From positions 248,001-312,000 of the forward strand of contig NZ_SEMC01000001.1 of the NCBI RefSeq assembly GCF_004153195.1: a stretch of DNA of 64,000 nt, read 5' to 3'. Below the pieces are notes generated by a model. That model did not search any database. It had not been told where the DNA came from and saw only the letters and a list, made by a program, of their open reading frames with translations. The translations under genes and the position numbers were made by a program. Within the stretch, counting starts at the first letter, position 1. Each line of letters starts with the position of its first letter. This DNA comes from Sporolactobacillus sp. THM19-2. Lineage in GTDB: Bacteria; Bacillota; Bacilli; Bacillales; Sporolactobacillaceae. This document shows, piece after piece, positions 24,950 through 34,515 of this stretch.

Positions 24950-27304
24950 TTGAATGAACATGCTTTAAAATCTTTGGAGTATAACAAAATTAAACAACAG
25001 CTCATGAACTATACGGCGTCTTCGCTGGGAAAAAGCCGGATTGCGCAACTCAGGCCGTCCGGTGTTCAGGAGGAAGTGGAGAAACTTCAGGAAGAAACAG
25101 ATGAAGGAGCAACTGTTCTGCGCTTAAAAGGTTCCGTGCCTTTTGGCGGGATCACAGATATTCGTCCGGCTCTGAAACGTTCAAAAATCGGTGGCATGCT
25201 TCAGGCAAAAGAACTGATCGATATTGCTGATACTGTTCGTGGTACACGGATCATGAAGAAATTCATTCTTGATCTGGTGGATGAGAAAGAGCTTGAACTG
25301 CCTGTCCTGTCCCGGCTTGCGGGTGAAATGAGCGTGCCCGGGGGACTGGAAAGGCGTATCCGGAGTGCGATAGACGACCAGGGGGGTGTCATGGACTCAG
25401 CCAGTCCGGCGCTCCGTCATATTCGCGCGCAGATCCGCACCTGTGACGGCCGCGTCAAGCAGAAGCTGGACAACATCGTCCGGTCCAGCGGCCGAATGCT
25501 GTCCGAAGCGATTATTACCATCCGCAACGACAGGCAGGTGATCCCGGTGAAACAGGAATACCGCGGGTCGTTTGGCGGAATCGTGCATGATCAGTCCGCT
25601 TCCGGAGCAACCTTTTTTATAGAACCGCAGGCCATTGTCGATCTGAATAATCAGTTAAGCGAAGCAAAAGCAAAAGAACGTCATGAGATTGAACGTATCC
25701 TGCGCGTGCTCACGGGTGAAGCAGCTGAATCTGCAGATGAGATGCTGGAGGATGTTGAACGGCTTGCCCGTCTGGACTTTATTTTTGCGAAGGCGTCATA
25801 TGGTCATCAGATGAGGGGGACACGACCGAAACTCAATGACAGTGGACAGATCAGATTAAAAAAAGCCCGTCATCCTCTGATTCCGGCTGACCGCGTCGTG
25901 CCGATTGATGTTATTTTTGATGAACACACGCATGCTCTGATTATTACCGGACCGAATACAGGCGGCAAGACGGTATCCCTGAAAACCACGGGGCTGATCA
26001 CATTAATGGCACAATCCGGGTTACAGATTCCTGCGGATGAAGGATCTGAAGTCAGTGTTTTTCGGAAAATATTTGCTGATATCGGTGATGAACAGTCGAT
26101 CGAGCAGAGTCTCAGTACGTTCTCCTCGCATATGACGAACATTGTCGATATCTTAAAAGAACTGGATGATCAAAGTCTGGTGCTTTTTGATGAACTGGGC
26201 GCGGGAACAGATCCTCAGGAAGGGGCAGCTTTGTCCATTGCCATTCTGGATGCAGCCCTCGGCCGCGGCGCAACGATCGTCTGTACCACGCATTACAGTG
26301 AACTGAAAGCATACGCCTATGAACGCCAGGGTGTGGTGAATGCCAGTGTTGAATTTAATGTTGAAACCCTTAGTCCGACCTATCGGCTGCTTCTGGGCGT
26401 ACCGGGGCGAAGTAATGCCTTTGAAATTTCAAAAAAGCTTGGACTGCCAGGCGAAATTATTGACGAAGCGCGAGAGAGAATCAGCCAGGAAACCAACCAG
26501 ATTGATAAAATGATTGCGTCACTGGAGAAGAATCGCAAGATGGCAGAGAAGGAAGAAGAGAACGCGCACCGGCTCAGGCTGGAAGCAGAGGAGAAAACCT
26601 CTGAACTGAACAGGAAACTCAAAGAACTGGATCGTAATAAAGAACAGATTCTGAACAAGGCCAGAGAAAAAGCCGAACGTTCACTGAAAAATGCGCGATA
26701 TGAGGCAGAAGAAATTATCGAGGAACTCAGGCAATTCAAGCAAAAAGGAGGAGCCAGGCAGCACCAGATCATTGATGCAAAAACGCGTCTTTCCCATGCT
26801 ATGGATGCTCTGGATGAGCCGGAAAAACGCACGTCGCACCCAATCCGCGTGAAGAAACATAATGAAGCATTTGCTGCCGGCGATCACGTCAGGATTCTCA
26901 GTTTCGGTCAGGAGGGTTACATTGTCGAAAAGATAAACAGCCGGGAATACCTGGTGCAGGCAGGTATTTTGAAGATGAACGTTGCAGCAGATGATCTGAA
27001 AAAAATCAAAGAAGAAAAAAAGGTGACCCCTGTTGTCAATGTCAGAACCGCCGGGGACACCGTGAAGCCGGAGCTGGACCTGCGCGGGGCACGATATGAA
27101 GAGGCCATGCGGAAAGTGGAGAAATACCTGGACGAGGCCATGCTGGCCGGTTATCCACGTGTTTCAATCATTCACGGGAAAGGAACCGGCGCGTTGAGAA
27201 AGGGTGTCGCCCGACTGGTTGAAGGTAATACACGGATTAAGAATGCACGCCTGGGCAGTCAGGGCGAAGGCGGCAGTGGCGTGACCGTTGTCGAGTTTAA
27301 ATAG
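24950..27304 (+). CDS. mutS2: Endonuclease MutS2
   Basis: MutS2 acts on collided ribosomes and branched DNA rather than in mismatch repair. The 784-residue protein has a core and ATPase domain with a Walker A TGPNTGGKTVSLKT near residue 330 and a Walker B VLFDELGAGTDPQEG. A long charged coiled coil (residues 515-610) and a C-terminal Smr nuclease domain (LDLRGARYEEAM ... IIHGKGTGALRKGV) follow. I prefer TTG 24950, nine bases from GGGAG; ATG 24941 would touch that site. In B. subtilis etf and fatty-acid genes follow, but here trxA follows directly. Confidence 0.95.
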   Translation: MNEHALKSLEYNKIKQQLMNYTASSLGKSRIAQLRPSGVQEEVEKLQEETDEGATVLRLKGSVPFGGITDIRPALKRSKIGGMLQAKELIDIADTVRGTRIMKKFILDLVDEKELELPVLSRLAGEMSVPGGLERRIRSAIDDQGGVMDSASPALRHIRAQIRTCDGRVKQKLDNIVRSSGRMLSEAIITIRNDRQVIPVKQEYRGSFGGIVHDQSASGATFFIEPQAIVDLNNQLSEAKAKERHEIERILRVLTGEAAESADEMLEDVERLARLDFIFAKASYGHQMRGTRPKLNDSGQIRLKKARHPLIPADRVVPIDVIFDEHTHALIITGPNTGGKTVSLKTTGLITLMAQSGLQIPADEGSEVSVFRKIFADIGDEQSIEQSLSTFSSHMTNIVDILKELDDQSLVLFDELGAGTDPQEGAALSIAILDAALGRGATIVCTTHYSELKAYAYERQGVVNASVEFNVETLSPTYRLLLGVPGRSNAFEISKKLGLPGEIIDEARERISQETNQIDKMIASLEKNRKMAEKEEENAHRLRLEAEEKTSELNRKLKELDRNKEQILNKAREKAERSLKNARYEAEEIIEELRQFKQKGGARQHQIIDAKTRLSHAMDALDEPEKRTSHPIRVKKHNEAFAAGDHVRILSFGQEGYIVEKINSREYLVQAGILKMNVAADDLKKIKEEKKVTPVVNVRTAGDTVKPELDLRGARYEEAMRKVEKYLDEAMLAGYPRVSIIHGKGTGALRKGVARLVEGNTRIKNARLGSQGEGGSGVTVVEFK

Positions 27305-27390
27305 TGTAAATACCCGTAAGCTGAATAATGGCATAACCTGCCCGGAGATGCTATACTTTGTGGAAGAATGAACTAAGGAGGTTTTTTTGA

Positions 27391-27708
27391 ATGGCTATCA
27401 GTCAGGTAACAGACGCAAATTTTGCGGATGAAACGTCTAAAGGACTTGTACTGGCCGATTTTTGGGCTACATGGTGCGGACCATGCAAAATGATGGCTCC
27501 GGTTCTTGAAGAAGTGGATTCTGAATTAGCAGATAAGGTGAAAATCGTTAAACTGGATGTCGACAAAAATCAGTCGACTGCAAGCAAGTATGGCGTCATG
27601 AGCATTCCGACCATGTTCCTGTTCAAGGATGGCGAAATTGCGGATAAGATCGTCGGCTTCACACCTAAAGAAGCATTGGTTGACCGGATTAACGAGCATG
27701 TCGGCTGA
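27391..27708 (+). CDS. trxA: Thioredoxin
   Basis: TrxA is the main cytoplasmic disulfide reductant. The 105-residue protein has the active site WCGPCK with Cys29 and Cys32, the cis-proline segment SIPTMFLFKDGE, and normal family length. AAGGAGG lies 10 bases upstream of the ATG. A TATACT element at 27352 is a possible -10 box, though its -35 partner is poor. A terminator follows at 27735-27768. Confidence 0.98.
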   Translation: MAISQVTDANFADETSKGLVLADFWATWCGPCKMMAPVLEEVDSELADKVKIVKLDVDKNQSTASKYGVMSIPTMFLFKDGEIADKIVGFTPKEALVDRINEHVG

Positions 27709-27734
27709 TTGTTTTATTCTGACAAAGATTCATT

Positions 27735-27768
27735 AAAAAGGGCTGTCCGGCAGGATAGCTCTTTTTTC
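27735..27768 (+). terminator. Terminator after trxA
   Basis: An A/T-flanked stem (AAAGGGCT with AGCTCTTT) with a G-T pair, followed by a T-run. Confidence 0.75.
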
Positions 27769-27851
27769 ATTGCCCGGACAGTTGATTGTCTGGCGCTTGT
27801 GACTAATAATAAAAACGGTCTGTATGAATGATTGTAAAGGATGTACACGTT

Positions 27852-29636
27852 ATGGAAAACAGGAAAATAAAAGAAAAACTCAGTCTACTTCCCAAACAGC
27901 CCGGCTGCTACCTGATGAAGAATGCCCGCGGTGAAATCATCTATGTCGGAAAGGCAAAAAATCTTTTCAACCGGGTCCATTCGTATTTCAGCGGGTCGCA
28001 TGATGCTAAAACGCAGCGCCTGGTGGCGGACATTGCCGATTTTGAATACATCGTTGTTTCGTCAGAAATTGAGTCTTTATTGCTTGAGATCAACTTAATA
28101 AAGAAACACGAACCCCACTACAACATCATGTTAAAGGATGACAAAAGTTATCCCTACATCAAATTAACGTCTGAAAAATATCCGCGTCTGATTATTACCA
28201 GGAAAGTGAACCGGAGAAGCGGCAAATATTTTGGCCCCTATCCCAACGTGACCGCGGCGAATGAAACCAAGCGGCTGCTTGACCGACTCTATCCACTTCG
28301 CAAGTGTCACATTATGCCAAAAAGAGTATGTCTGTATTATCACATTGGCCAGTGTCTCGCTCCCTGTGTGAATGATATTCCCGCCAGCACCTACCGGAAA
28401 ATGTCGGAGGATATTACCCATTTTCTGAACGGTGGAGGCTATCGGGATGTGAAACGGGAACTGAAAAAAAAGATGATGGAAGCAGCAGATAAGCTGAATT
28501 TCGAAAAAGCAAAAGAACTCCGTGATCAGATCCGAAGTATTGAAACGGTGATGGAGAAACAGAAGATTATATTGAACGACATGGATGACCGTGATATATT
28601 CGGCTATGCTTATGATAAAGGCTGGATGTGTGTGCAGGTATTCTTCATGCGCCAGGGAAAGCTGATCGAACGGGCGGTATCCATGTTTCCTTTTTATCAG
28701 GAACCGGAAGAAGATTTCCTGACTTTTATGGGTCAGTTCTACTCTCGTCAGAATCATATCAAGCCGAAGGAAGTCCTTATACCGGATCGTGTCAACCGCG
28801 ATCTTGCCGAACAGATGCTGGGTATTACGGTCCTTCAGCCTCAGCGCGGGCGGAAGAAGGATCTTGTGCAAATGGCAGTCAAGAACGGCCAGATTGCGTT
28901 ACGGGAGAAATTCGCATTAATTGAAAAAGACGAGAAGCGGACGACCGGAGCGGTAGAACAGCTTGGTGAAGCACTTGACATGCCGGCACCGCATCGAATC
29001 GAAACCTTTGACAATTCCAATATTCAGGGTGCGGATCCGGTATCGGCCATGGTCGTTTTTGAAGACGGACGTCCAAAGAAAAGTGATTACCGCAAGTATC
29101 GGGTAAAGACGGTCCATGGTCCGGATGATTACGCAACCATGAAAGAAGTGGTGCGTCGCCGCTATACCCGTCTGCTGAAGGAAGGAGCGGTGCTTCCGGA
29201 TCTGATTCTGATCGATGGGGGAAAAGGCCAGTTATCAGCAGCCATCGATGTGCTCGAAAATGAATTTGGCCTTTATATCCCGGTTTGCGGACTGGCCAAG
29301 GATGACCGGCACAGAACAGCCCAGCTGGTTGCCGGAGAGCCTCCCGTGATTGTTCCGCTTGCCCGTAACAGCCAGGCTTTCTATCTGCTGCAGCGGATTC
29401 AGGATGAAGTACACCGCTTCGCGATTACATTTCATCGTCATGTACGTCAGAAAGAAATGCTGCACTCCGTCCTGGACGATATTCCGGGGGTGGGCAGGCA
29501 GCGTAAAAGGACTTTACTGCGCAAGTTCGGATCAATAAAAAAAATCCGTGAAGCAAGCAGTGAAGAACTGAAGGAAGCCGGTCTGCCGCAGAAAGTAGCG
29601 GAGTCCGTAAAAAAATATCTGGACAACTCCGACTGA
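27852..29636 (+). CDS. uvrC: Excinuclease ABC subunit C
   Basis: UvrC makes both incisions in nucleotide excision repair. The 594-residue protein shows the N-terminal GIY-YIG nuclease ([21 protein letters not shown]), a cysteine-rich segment, the UvrB-binding UVR helix pair ([18 protein letters not shown]) near residue 210, an RNase H-like second nuclease domain with [10 protein letters not shown] and [11 protein letters not shown], and C-terminal helix-hairpin-helix motifs ([18 protein letters not shown]). ATG 27852 is preferred over 27828 because AAAGGA lies 11 bases upstream. Confidence 0.97.
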   Translation: MENRKIKEKLSLLPKQPGCYLMKNARGEIIYVGKAKNLFNRVHSYFSGSHDAKTQRLVADIADFEYIVVSSEIESLLLEINLIKKHEPHYNIMLKDDKSYPYIKLTSEKYPRLIITRKVNRRSGKYFGPYPNVTAANETKRLLDRLYPLRKCHIMPKRVCLYYHIGQCLAPCVNDIPASTYRKMSEDITHFLNGGGYRDVKRELKKKMMEAADKLNFEKAKELRDQIRSIETVMEKQKIILNDMDDRDIFGYAYDKGWMCVQVFFMRQGKLIERAVSMFPFYQEPEEDFLTFMGQFYSRQNHIKPKEVLIPDRVNRDLAEQMLGITVLQPQRGRKKDLVQMAVKNGQIALREKFALIEKDEKRTTGAVEQLGEALDMPAPHRIETFDNSNIQGADPVSAMVVFEDGRPKKSDYRKYRVKTVHGPDDYATMKEVVRRRYTRLLKEGAVLPDLILIDGGKGQLSAAIDVLENEFGLYIPVCGLAKDDRHRTAQLVAGEPPVIVPLARNSQAFYLLQRIQDEVHRFAITFHRHVRQKEMLHSVLDDIPGVGRQRKRTLLRKFGSIKKIREASSEELKEAGLPQKVAESVKKYLDNSD

Positions 29637-29642
29637 AAGTGT

Positions 29643-29671
29643 TTGTTTCAGAACTTTTATTTTGTTATACT
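29643..29671 (+). promoter_or_regulatory. Sigma-A promoter of the lysC leader
   Basis: TTGTTT at 29643-29648 and TATACT at 29666-29671 with a 17-base spacer, giving a start near 29678 and a leader of about 420 bases. Confidence 0.8.
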
Positions 29672-29775
29672 TTAGAAAAGTACAGTATTTTTGCGGAATA
29701 AGAATCAGAAAAACTGAGGCTCTGGCGGCGCCAGTGGATGTGTTTTTCTTTATTCACTTAAATTCATATTTCTAA

Positions 29776-29997
29776 TGTGATAGAGGCGCAGATTCCATGA
29801 ATAGGCAGTATGAGAAGGATGAAATTCGATGAGTACTGCGGGAAAGGGGAATCTGCCGAAGCCGGTCCGGTTCATCGCGGATTTGTGCTGGATCTGTATT
29901 GAACAAATGCAGGGCTGTCATACTTTTCGGGTGTGGAGAACTATCTCAGCATGTTGTGGAAAAACAGTTCAGCAGCGGGAGATTCTCGCTGCTTTTT
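29776..29997 (+). promoter_or_regulatory. Lysine riboswitch (L-box) and terminator upstream of lysC
   Basis: Conserved L-box elements appear in order: GATAGAGGCGCA at about 29779-29790, GGCAGTA, GAAAGGGGAATCTGCCGAAG near 29840, a GCTGG segment, GGGCTGTCATAC and GTGTGGAGAACTATCTC near 29935-29947. A terminator follows at 29971-29997 (AGCAGCG/CGCTGCT, then TTTTT). Lysine binding should stop transcription before lysC. A 83-codon open frame at 29829-30080 is riboswitch sequence, not a gene. Confidence 0.93.
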
Positions 29998-30095
29998 GTC
30001 ATCCGGGGAAAATACCGGCAGAAAGTTTCGGATCCCGGAAAGGGTATAAAGAACAGCGCAGACAAGCCGTGATCATATAAAGGAGCGAGTGACGA

Positions 30096-31340
30096 GTGGC
30101 TTTATTAGTAATGAAATTCGGCGGGACGTCGGTAGCGACAGTTGAGCGTCTCCGAAGGGCAGCAGACAGAATTATTCAGGAGAAAGAGGCGGGAAACCAG
30201 ATCATTGTTGTGGTTTCTGCAATGGGCGGAACAACGGATGACCTGCTTGCAAAAGCGAAACAGATTTCAAATCATCCATCAAAACGGGAAACGGACGTAC
30301 TCTTGTCTACAGGAGAACAGGTCACAATTGCTCTCTTATCTATGGTACTCATTGAAAAAGGGTATGAGGCCGTTTCTTTCACAGGCTGGCAGGCAGGTAT
30401 AAGGACGGAAGCGAGTTATGGGCGTGCCCGGATTTCTGCTATCGATACCTCACTGATCCGTCCCTGTCTCAGGCAGGGAGTCATTGTCGTTGTCGCAGGT
30501 TTTCAGGGGATGACAGAGTCCGGAGACATCACAACGCTTGGCAGAGGAGGATCCGACACCTCAGCTGTAGCGCTGGCTGCGGCTTTCGGTGCTTCAAGGT
30601 GTGACATTTATACAGACGTCACCGGCGTATTCACAACAGATCCCCGTTATGTAGACCAGGCGAGAAAACTGCGGGAAATCAGCTACGATGAAATGCTGGA
30701 GCTAGCCTATCTCGGTGCAGGTGTCCTGCATCCCCGCGCTGTAGAATATGCTAAGGATAATCATATTGAGCTGGTTGTCCGTTCCTCGTTTTCCAATGAA
30801 CCGGGAACTGTGATAAAGGAGGAAGTCGGGATGGAGAAAACCAAATTGGTCAGAGGTCTGGCCTTTGAGAAAAATGTCAGTAAGGTTACACTTCTTGGTC
30901 TGTCAAATTCTGTGAGTGCTGTTTCACGGGTTTTCGATGTCATTGCGTCAAAACAGATCAGTATTGATGTTATTGTTCAGAATGTACTTGATGAGGCACA
31001 AACAAACCTTTCCTTTACAGTAGACAGGGATTTGCTGGATGAGACACTGGACGTTCTGCGGACTCACGAGAAGGACCTTGAATTTAACCGGCTGATTTTC
31101 GAATCGGGTCTTGCTAAAGTGTCCATCGTCGGCTCTGGCATGGCATCGAATCCCGGGGTTGCCGCGGAGATGTTTCATACCCTGGCAAAGGAAAAAATAA
31201 AGGTAAAAATGATCAGTACGTCTGAAATCAAGGTTTCAACAATTATTGATGAAGAAAAGCTGCCTGCAGCACTGGACACGCTGCACGAGACGTTCCATCT
31301 TGCGGAAGAGGAATCGAACAGCTTCCGGCCGGGGAATTAA
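30096..31340 (+). CDS. lysC: Aspartokinase, lysine-regulated
   Basis: Aspartokinase makes aspartyl phosphate, the first step to lysine, diaminopimelate and threonine. The 414-residue alpha subunit begins MALLVMKFGGTSVA (GTG start at 30096, AAGGAG ten bases upstream), has the kinase core with GRGGSDTSAVALA, and two C-terminal ACT domains. Like B. subtilis aspartokinase II, it contains an internal start for a separate beta subunit. Control by the upstream lysine riboswitch points to lysine and diaminopimelate supply. Confidence 0.96.
   Translation: MALLVMKFGGTSVATVERLRRAADRIIQEKEAGNQIIVVVSAMGGTTDDLLAKAKQISNHPSKRETDVLLSTGEQVTIALLSMVLIEKGYEAVSFTGWQAGIRTEASYGRARISAIDTSLIRPCLRQGVIVVVAGFQGMTESGDITTLGRGGSDTSAVALAAAFGASRCDIYTDVTGVFTTDPRYVDQARKLREISYDEMLELAYLGAGVLHPRAVEYAKDNHIELVVRSSFSNEPGTVIKEEVGMEKTKLVRGLAFEKNVSKVTLLGLSNSVSAVSRVFDVIASKQISIDVIVQNVLDEAQTNLSFTVDRDLLDETLDVLRTHEKDLEFNRLIFESGLAKVSIVGSGMASNPGVAAEMFHTLAKEKIKVKMISTSEIKVSTIIDEEKLPAALDTLHETFHLAEEESNSFRPGN
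30831..31340 (+). CDS. lysC: Aspartokinase beta subunit from internal start
   Basis: An in-frame ATG at 30831 is preceded by a full AAGGAGG at 30816-30822 with 8-base spacing inside the lysC coding region. It would give a 169-residue product that consists only of the ACT regulatory domains (MEKTKLVRGLAFEKNVSKV...). B. subtilis aspartokinase II has such alpha and beta subunits from one gene, so this is very probably a real nested product. Confidence 0.8.
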   Translation: MEKTKLVRGLAFEKNVSKVTLLGLSNSVSAVSRVFDVIASKQISIDVIVQNVLDEAQTNLSFTVDRDLLDETLDVLRTHEKDLEFNRLIFESGLAKVSIVGSGMASNPGVAAEMFHTLAKEKIKVKMISTSEIKVSTIIDEEKLPAALDTLHETFHLAEEESNSFRPGN

Positions 31341-31352
31341 TCAATCCGTATT

Positions 31353-31393
31353 GAAAAAGGTTTCGGCAGGACGTCTCCTCCGAAACCTTTTTC
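31353..31393. terminator. Bidirectional terminator between lysC and yslB
   Basis: A perfect 14-bp stem (GAAAAAGGTTTCGG with CCGAAACCTTTTTC) with U-rich ends in both directions, serving lysC on plus and yslB on minus. Confidence 0.9.
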
Positions 31394-31405
31394 ATTACCC
31401 GGGCG

Positions 31406-31882
31406 TTATTTTGATGACTGATTGGCAGGTACAGGGTCTGACGCATCCCACCTAATATGGAAGATAACTTTTTTATTTTTTCCCGTTTTAATTTCTGTAA
31501 CAGCTTCTGCAATAAAACCGTATATTTGCTGGATCTGTTCTGCAATGAATCCGGCTTCAAGGGAAAACAGAGCCGAATCCTGATCTTCCTTGATTTGATA
31601 ATCGATAAGTGAGGAACGGCATTCAAAATCCATTTTTTTTCTGCTTTTATCCACTAGCTTCAGCGTTCCCCATCCAGCCTGCTCGAAGAACAATGGGATT
31701 TTCTCCTCACTCCCGGCTGGATAAAGGCGCGCCAGTTTGCGCCCCGACCAGTAGAGAATTGATGCGGATTCTTTACCGAGCAATTCGGGAATCAGCTGAT
31801 TTCTGATTAATTCGTAACCGAAAGCCGGAACAGTGGCATCGCCGAACTGCTCCGGCTGCGGACAGGTTTCACGTCTCGTCAT
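31406..31882 (-). CDS. yslB: YslB family protein (DUF2507)
   Basis: This 158-residue protein belongs to the YslB/DUF2507 family, small soluble proteins with a V4R-like fold; function is unknown. The family pattern FGYELIRNQLIPELLGKE...ILYWSGRKLAR is visible in the first half. GGAGGG lies seven bases before the ATG. It lies between lysC and sdhC as in B. subtilis, but on the minus strand. No signal peptide or membrane segment is seen. Confidence 0.88.
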   Translation of the reverse strand: MTRRETCPQPEQFGDATVPAFGYELIRNQLIPELLGKESASILYWSGRKLARLYPAGSEEKIPLFFEQAGWGTLKLVDKSRKKMDFECRSSLIDYQIKEDQDSALFSLEAGFIAEQIQQIYGFIAEAVTEIKTGKNKKVIFHIRWDASDPVPANQSSK

Positions 31883-31943
31883 CTTTCCATCCCTCCAATA
31901 GTATTATAACTTTTTTTACTTCTGTTCACTATGAGAATATTAT

Positions 31944-31993
31944 AGATAACGCTTACATTATGGATTGACTGTGCAAAATTCGAGGTTTACAAT
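31944..31993 (+). promoter_or_regulatory. sdhC promoter with a candidate cre site
   Basis: TTGACT at 31965-31970 and TACAAT at 31988-31993 with a 17-base spacer form a strong sigma-A promoter. Just upstream, AGATAACGCTTACA at 31944-31957 fits the CcpA cre consensus TGWAANCGNTNWCA with two mismatches. Confidence 0.75.
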
Positions 31994-32098
31994 AAATCTG
32001 TGACAGATTGTAGTATTTTTTGATCAGCTAGTCTTACTACAATTCGGGTTAAATAAAATTTAAAGCGGTAACAATTCACTTGGAGGGGGAGAGGAAAC

Positions 32099-32710
32099 AT
32101 GGCTTTGGCTGATCATGAGTATGCCAGACACCGTTGGCATTCTCTGCTTGGCGTGGTTCCTGTCGGGTTATTTCTGGTTGTGCATCTGACTGTCAATTAT
32201 CAGGCAACAAAGGGGCCTGGTGCGTTCAACAATGCCGCGGCGTTTATGGAGAGTTTGCCGTACCTGCTGTTTATGGAGATCGTGCTGATTTATCTGCCGA
32301 TTCTGTTCCATGCTATTTACGGCATCTATATTGCTTTTACCGCAAAAAGCAATGTCAGAAACTTCGGGTTTTTAAGAAACTGGATGTTCCTGCTGCAAAG
32401 ATTATCGGGTTTATTTCTGGTCATCTTTATCGCATGGCATGTCTGGGAGACGCGGGTCGCCATGGCTTTAGGCACGCCGCTTAATTTTGACTTAATGGCA
32501 AATGTTCTGGGTAATACAGGTATTATCGTGTTTTATATTATCGGCATTTTGAGTGCTGTGTTCCATTTCTCAAATGGACTTTGGTCGTTCTGTGTCCATT
32601 GGGGAATACTTGTTTCTCCCAAATCTCAGAGATTCGGTACCTATGCAGCGCTTGTTATTTTTGTCCTGCTGGGTTACGTGGGCGTCCGCGCACTGTTCGC
32701 ATTCATCTAA
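32099..32710 (+). CDS. sdhC: Succinate dehydrogenase cytochrome b558 subunit
   Basis: SdhC anchors the dehydrogenase in the membrane and carries heme b. The 203-residue protein has five hydrophobic helices and conserved histidines, including HRWHSLLGVVP near residue 12 and LVVHLTVNY. It is the single-polypeptide anchor type of Bacillus (type B enzyme, menaquinone-linked). GGAGGGGGAGAGG lies before the ATG. It starts the sdhCAB operon. Confidence 0.95.
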   Translation: MALADHEYARHRWHSLLGVVPVGLFLVVHLTVNYQATKGPGAFNNAAAFMESLPYLLFMEIVLIYLPILFHAIYGIYIAFTAKSNVRNFGFLRNWMFLLQRLSGLFLVIFIAWHVWETRVAMALGTPLNFDLMANVLGNTGIIVFYIIGILSAVFHFSNGLWSFCVHWGILVSPKSQRFGTYAALVIFVLLGYVGVRALFAFI

Positions 32711-32746
32711 ACTATCTGACTACCAAATGAAAAGGAGTGAGCCCAC

Positions 32747-34498
32747 TTGAGTAAAGGAAAATTAATCATAGTCGGCGGCGGCCTCGCCGGACTGATGTCG
32801 GCGGTTAAAGCGGCCGAAGCCGGTGTGGAAGTTGATTTGTTCTCAGTTGTCCCGGTGAAACGTTCCCATTCGGTTTGTGCGCAGGGCGGGATCAACGGGG
32901 CTGTCAATACAAAAGGTGAAGGAGATTCACCATGGCATCACTTTGACGATACGATTTATGGCGGAGACTTTCTGGCAAATCAGCCCCCTGTAAAGGCAAT
33001 GTGTGAAGCGGCACCGGGCATCATTCACTTACTGGACCGTATGGGTGTCATGTTTAATCGTACGCGTGAGGGATTGCTGGATTTCCGTCGGTTCGGTGGA
33101 ACGACCTTTCATCGCACGGCGTATGCCGGAGCAACCACAGGACAGCAGCTGCTTTATGCGCTGGATGAACAGACCCGACGCCAGGAAGTGAAGGGCCTTG
33201 TCCATAAACACGAATACTATGAGTTTCTGAGAGCGGTTATCGATGAAGATCATGTCTGCCGGGGTGTTGTGGTCATGAACATGAGATCGATGGAGATTTC
33301 GGTGTTCCGTGCTGATGCGGTGATCATGGCAAGCGGTGGCCTGGGAATGGTTTATGGGAAATCAACAAACTCGATGATCAACACAGGTTCAGCTGCCTCC
33401 ACCCTTTATCAGCAGGGAGCCTTCTTCGCTAACGGGGAATTCATTCAGATCCATCCGACAGCGATTCCCGGTCAGGACAAACTCAGACTGATGAGTGAAT
33501 CCGCCCGTGGCGAAGGCGGCCGGCTTTGGACATATAAAGATGGCAAACCGTGGTACTTCCTTGAGGAGATGTATCCGGCGTATGGTAACCTTGTGCCACG
33601 TGACGTCGCAACACGCGCCATCTTTGACGTTTGTATCAATAAGCACCTTGGTATCAACGGAGAAAATATGGTCTATCTGGACCTTTCGTTTAAGGATCCA
33701 CATGAACTTGATGTGAAACTGGGCGGCATCATTGATATTTATGAAAAATTTGTCGGTGAGGATCCACATAAAGTACCGATGAAAGTTTTCCCGGCCGTTC
33801 ATTACTCAATGGGTGGACTGTGGGTTGATTTTAACCAGATGACCAATATTAAGGGTCTGTTTGCCTGTGGTGAATGTGATTACCAGTATCATGGTGCCAA
33901 CCGTCTCGGTGCCAATTCACTTCTCTCCGCGCTATATGGCGGCATGGTGGCCGGTCCGAATGCGGTTTCCTACATTTCAGGACTGGAAAAGAGTGGCGAC
34001 GATGTACCGTCTTATATCTTCGACGACGCGCTGATGCAGGAAAAAGAAAAATACAAGGAAATTATCTCACTTGACGGGACGGAAAATGCTTACGCTCTGC
34101 ACCAGGAACTTGGTGAATGGATGACCAAATACGTCACCGTCGTTCGCGAAAATAAAACATTGCTGGAGACGGATGAACATATTCAGGAATTAATGGAGCG
34201 GTTCAAGAACATAAACATTAATGATACGTCCAAATGGAGTAATGGGGCTGTATCCTTCACACGTCAGCTGTGGGATATGCTTCAGCTCGCCAGAGTCATT
34301 ACACTGGGTGCTTATAATCGTAATGAAAGCCGGGGTGCCCATTATAAACCGGAATTCCCTGAGCGTGATGATAAAAACTGGCTGAAAACAACGAAAGCGA
34401 AGTTCAATCCGGAGAAAAACGGACCGGACTTTGAATATGAAGACGTTGACATTTCTTTGATTAAACCGCGTAAAAGAGATTATACTCATGCACATTAA
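32747..34498 (+). CDS. sdhA: Succinate dehydrogenase flavoprotein subunit
   Basis: SdhA oxidises succinate with covalently bound FAD. The 583-residue protein has the N-terminal dinucleotide fold IIVGGGLAGLMSAVKAAEAG, the flavin-attachment segment HSVCAQGGINGA, and the active-site regions with HPTAIPG and RGEGGRL. Translation starts at TTG 32747, nine bases after AAAGGAG. It could also run as a fumarate reductase under anaerobic conditions in a fermentative host. Confidence 0.97.
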   Translation: MSKGKLIIVGGGLAGLMSAVKAAEAGVEVDLFSVVPVKRSHSVCAQGGINGAVNTKGEGDSPWHHFDDTIYGGDFLANQPPVKAMCEAAPGIIHLLDRMGVMFNRTREGLLDFRRFGGTTFHRTAYAGATTGQQLLYALDEQTRRQEVKGLVHKHEYYEFLRAVIDEDHVCRGVVVMNMRSMEISVFRADAVIMASGGLGMVYGKSTNSMINTGSAASTLYQQGAFFANGEFIQIHPTAIPGQDKLRLMSESARGEGGRLWTYKDGKPWYFLEEMYPAYGNLVPRDVATRAIFDVCINKHLGINGENMVYLDLSFKDPHELDVKLGGIIDIYEKFVGEDPHKVPMKVFPAVHYSMGGLWVDFNQMTNIKGLFACGECDYQYHGANRLGANSLLSALYGGMVAGPNAVSYISGLEKSGDDVPSYIFDDALMQEKEKYKEIISLDGTENAYALHQELGEWMTKYVTVVRENKTLLETDEHIQELMERFKNININDTSKWSNGAVSFTRQLWDMLQLARVITLGAYNRNESRGAHYKPEFPERDDKNWLKTTKAKFNPEKNGPDFEYEDVDISLIKPRKRDYTHAH

Positions 34499-34515
34499 CA
34501 GGGGGGGAAGAAACC

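Noticed and set aside
29829-30080. An 83-codon plus-strand frame before lysC
   Set aside because: It covers the lysine riboswitch core and its terminator; the conserved bases are RNA elements.
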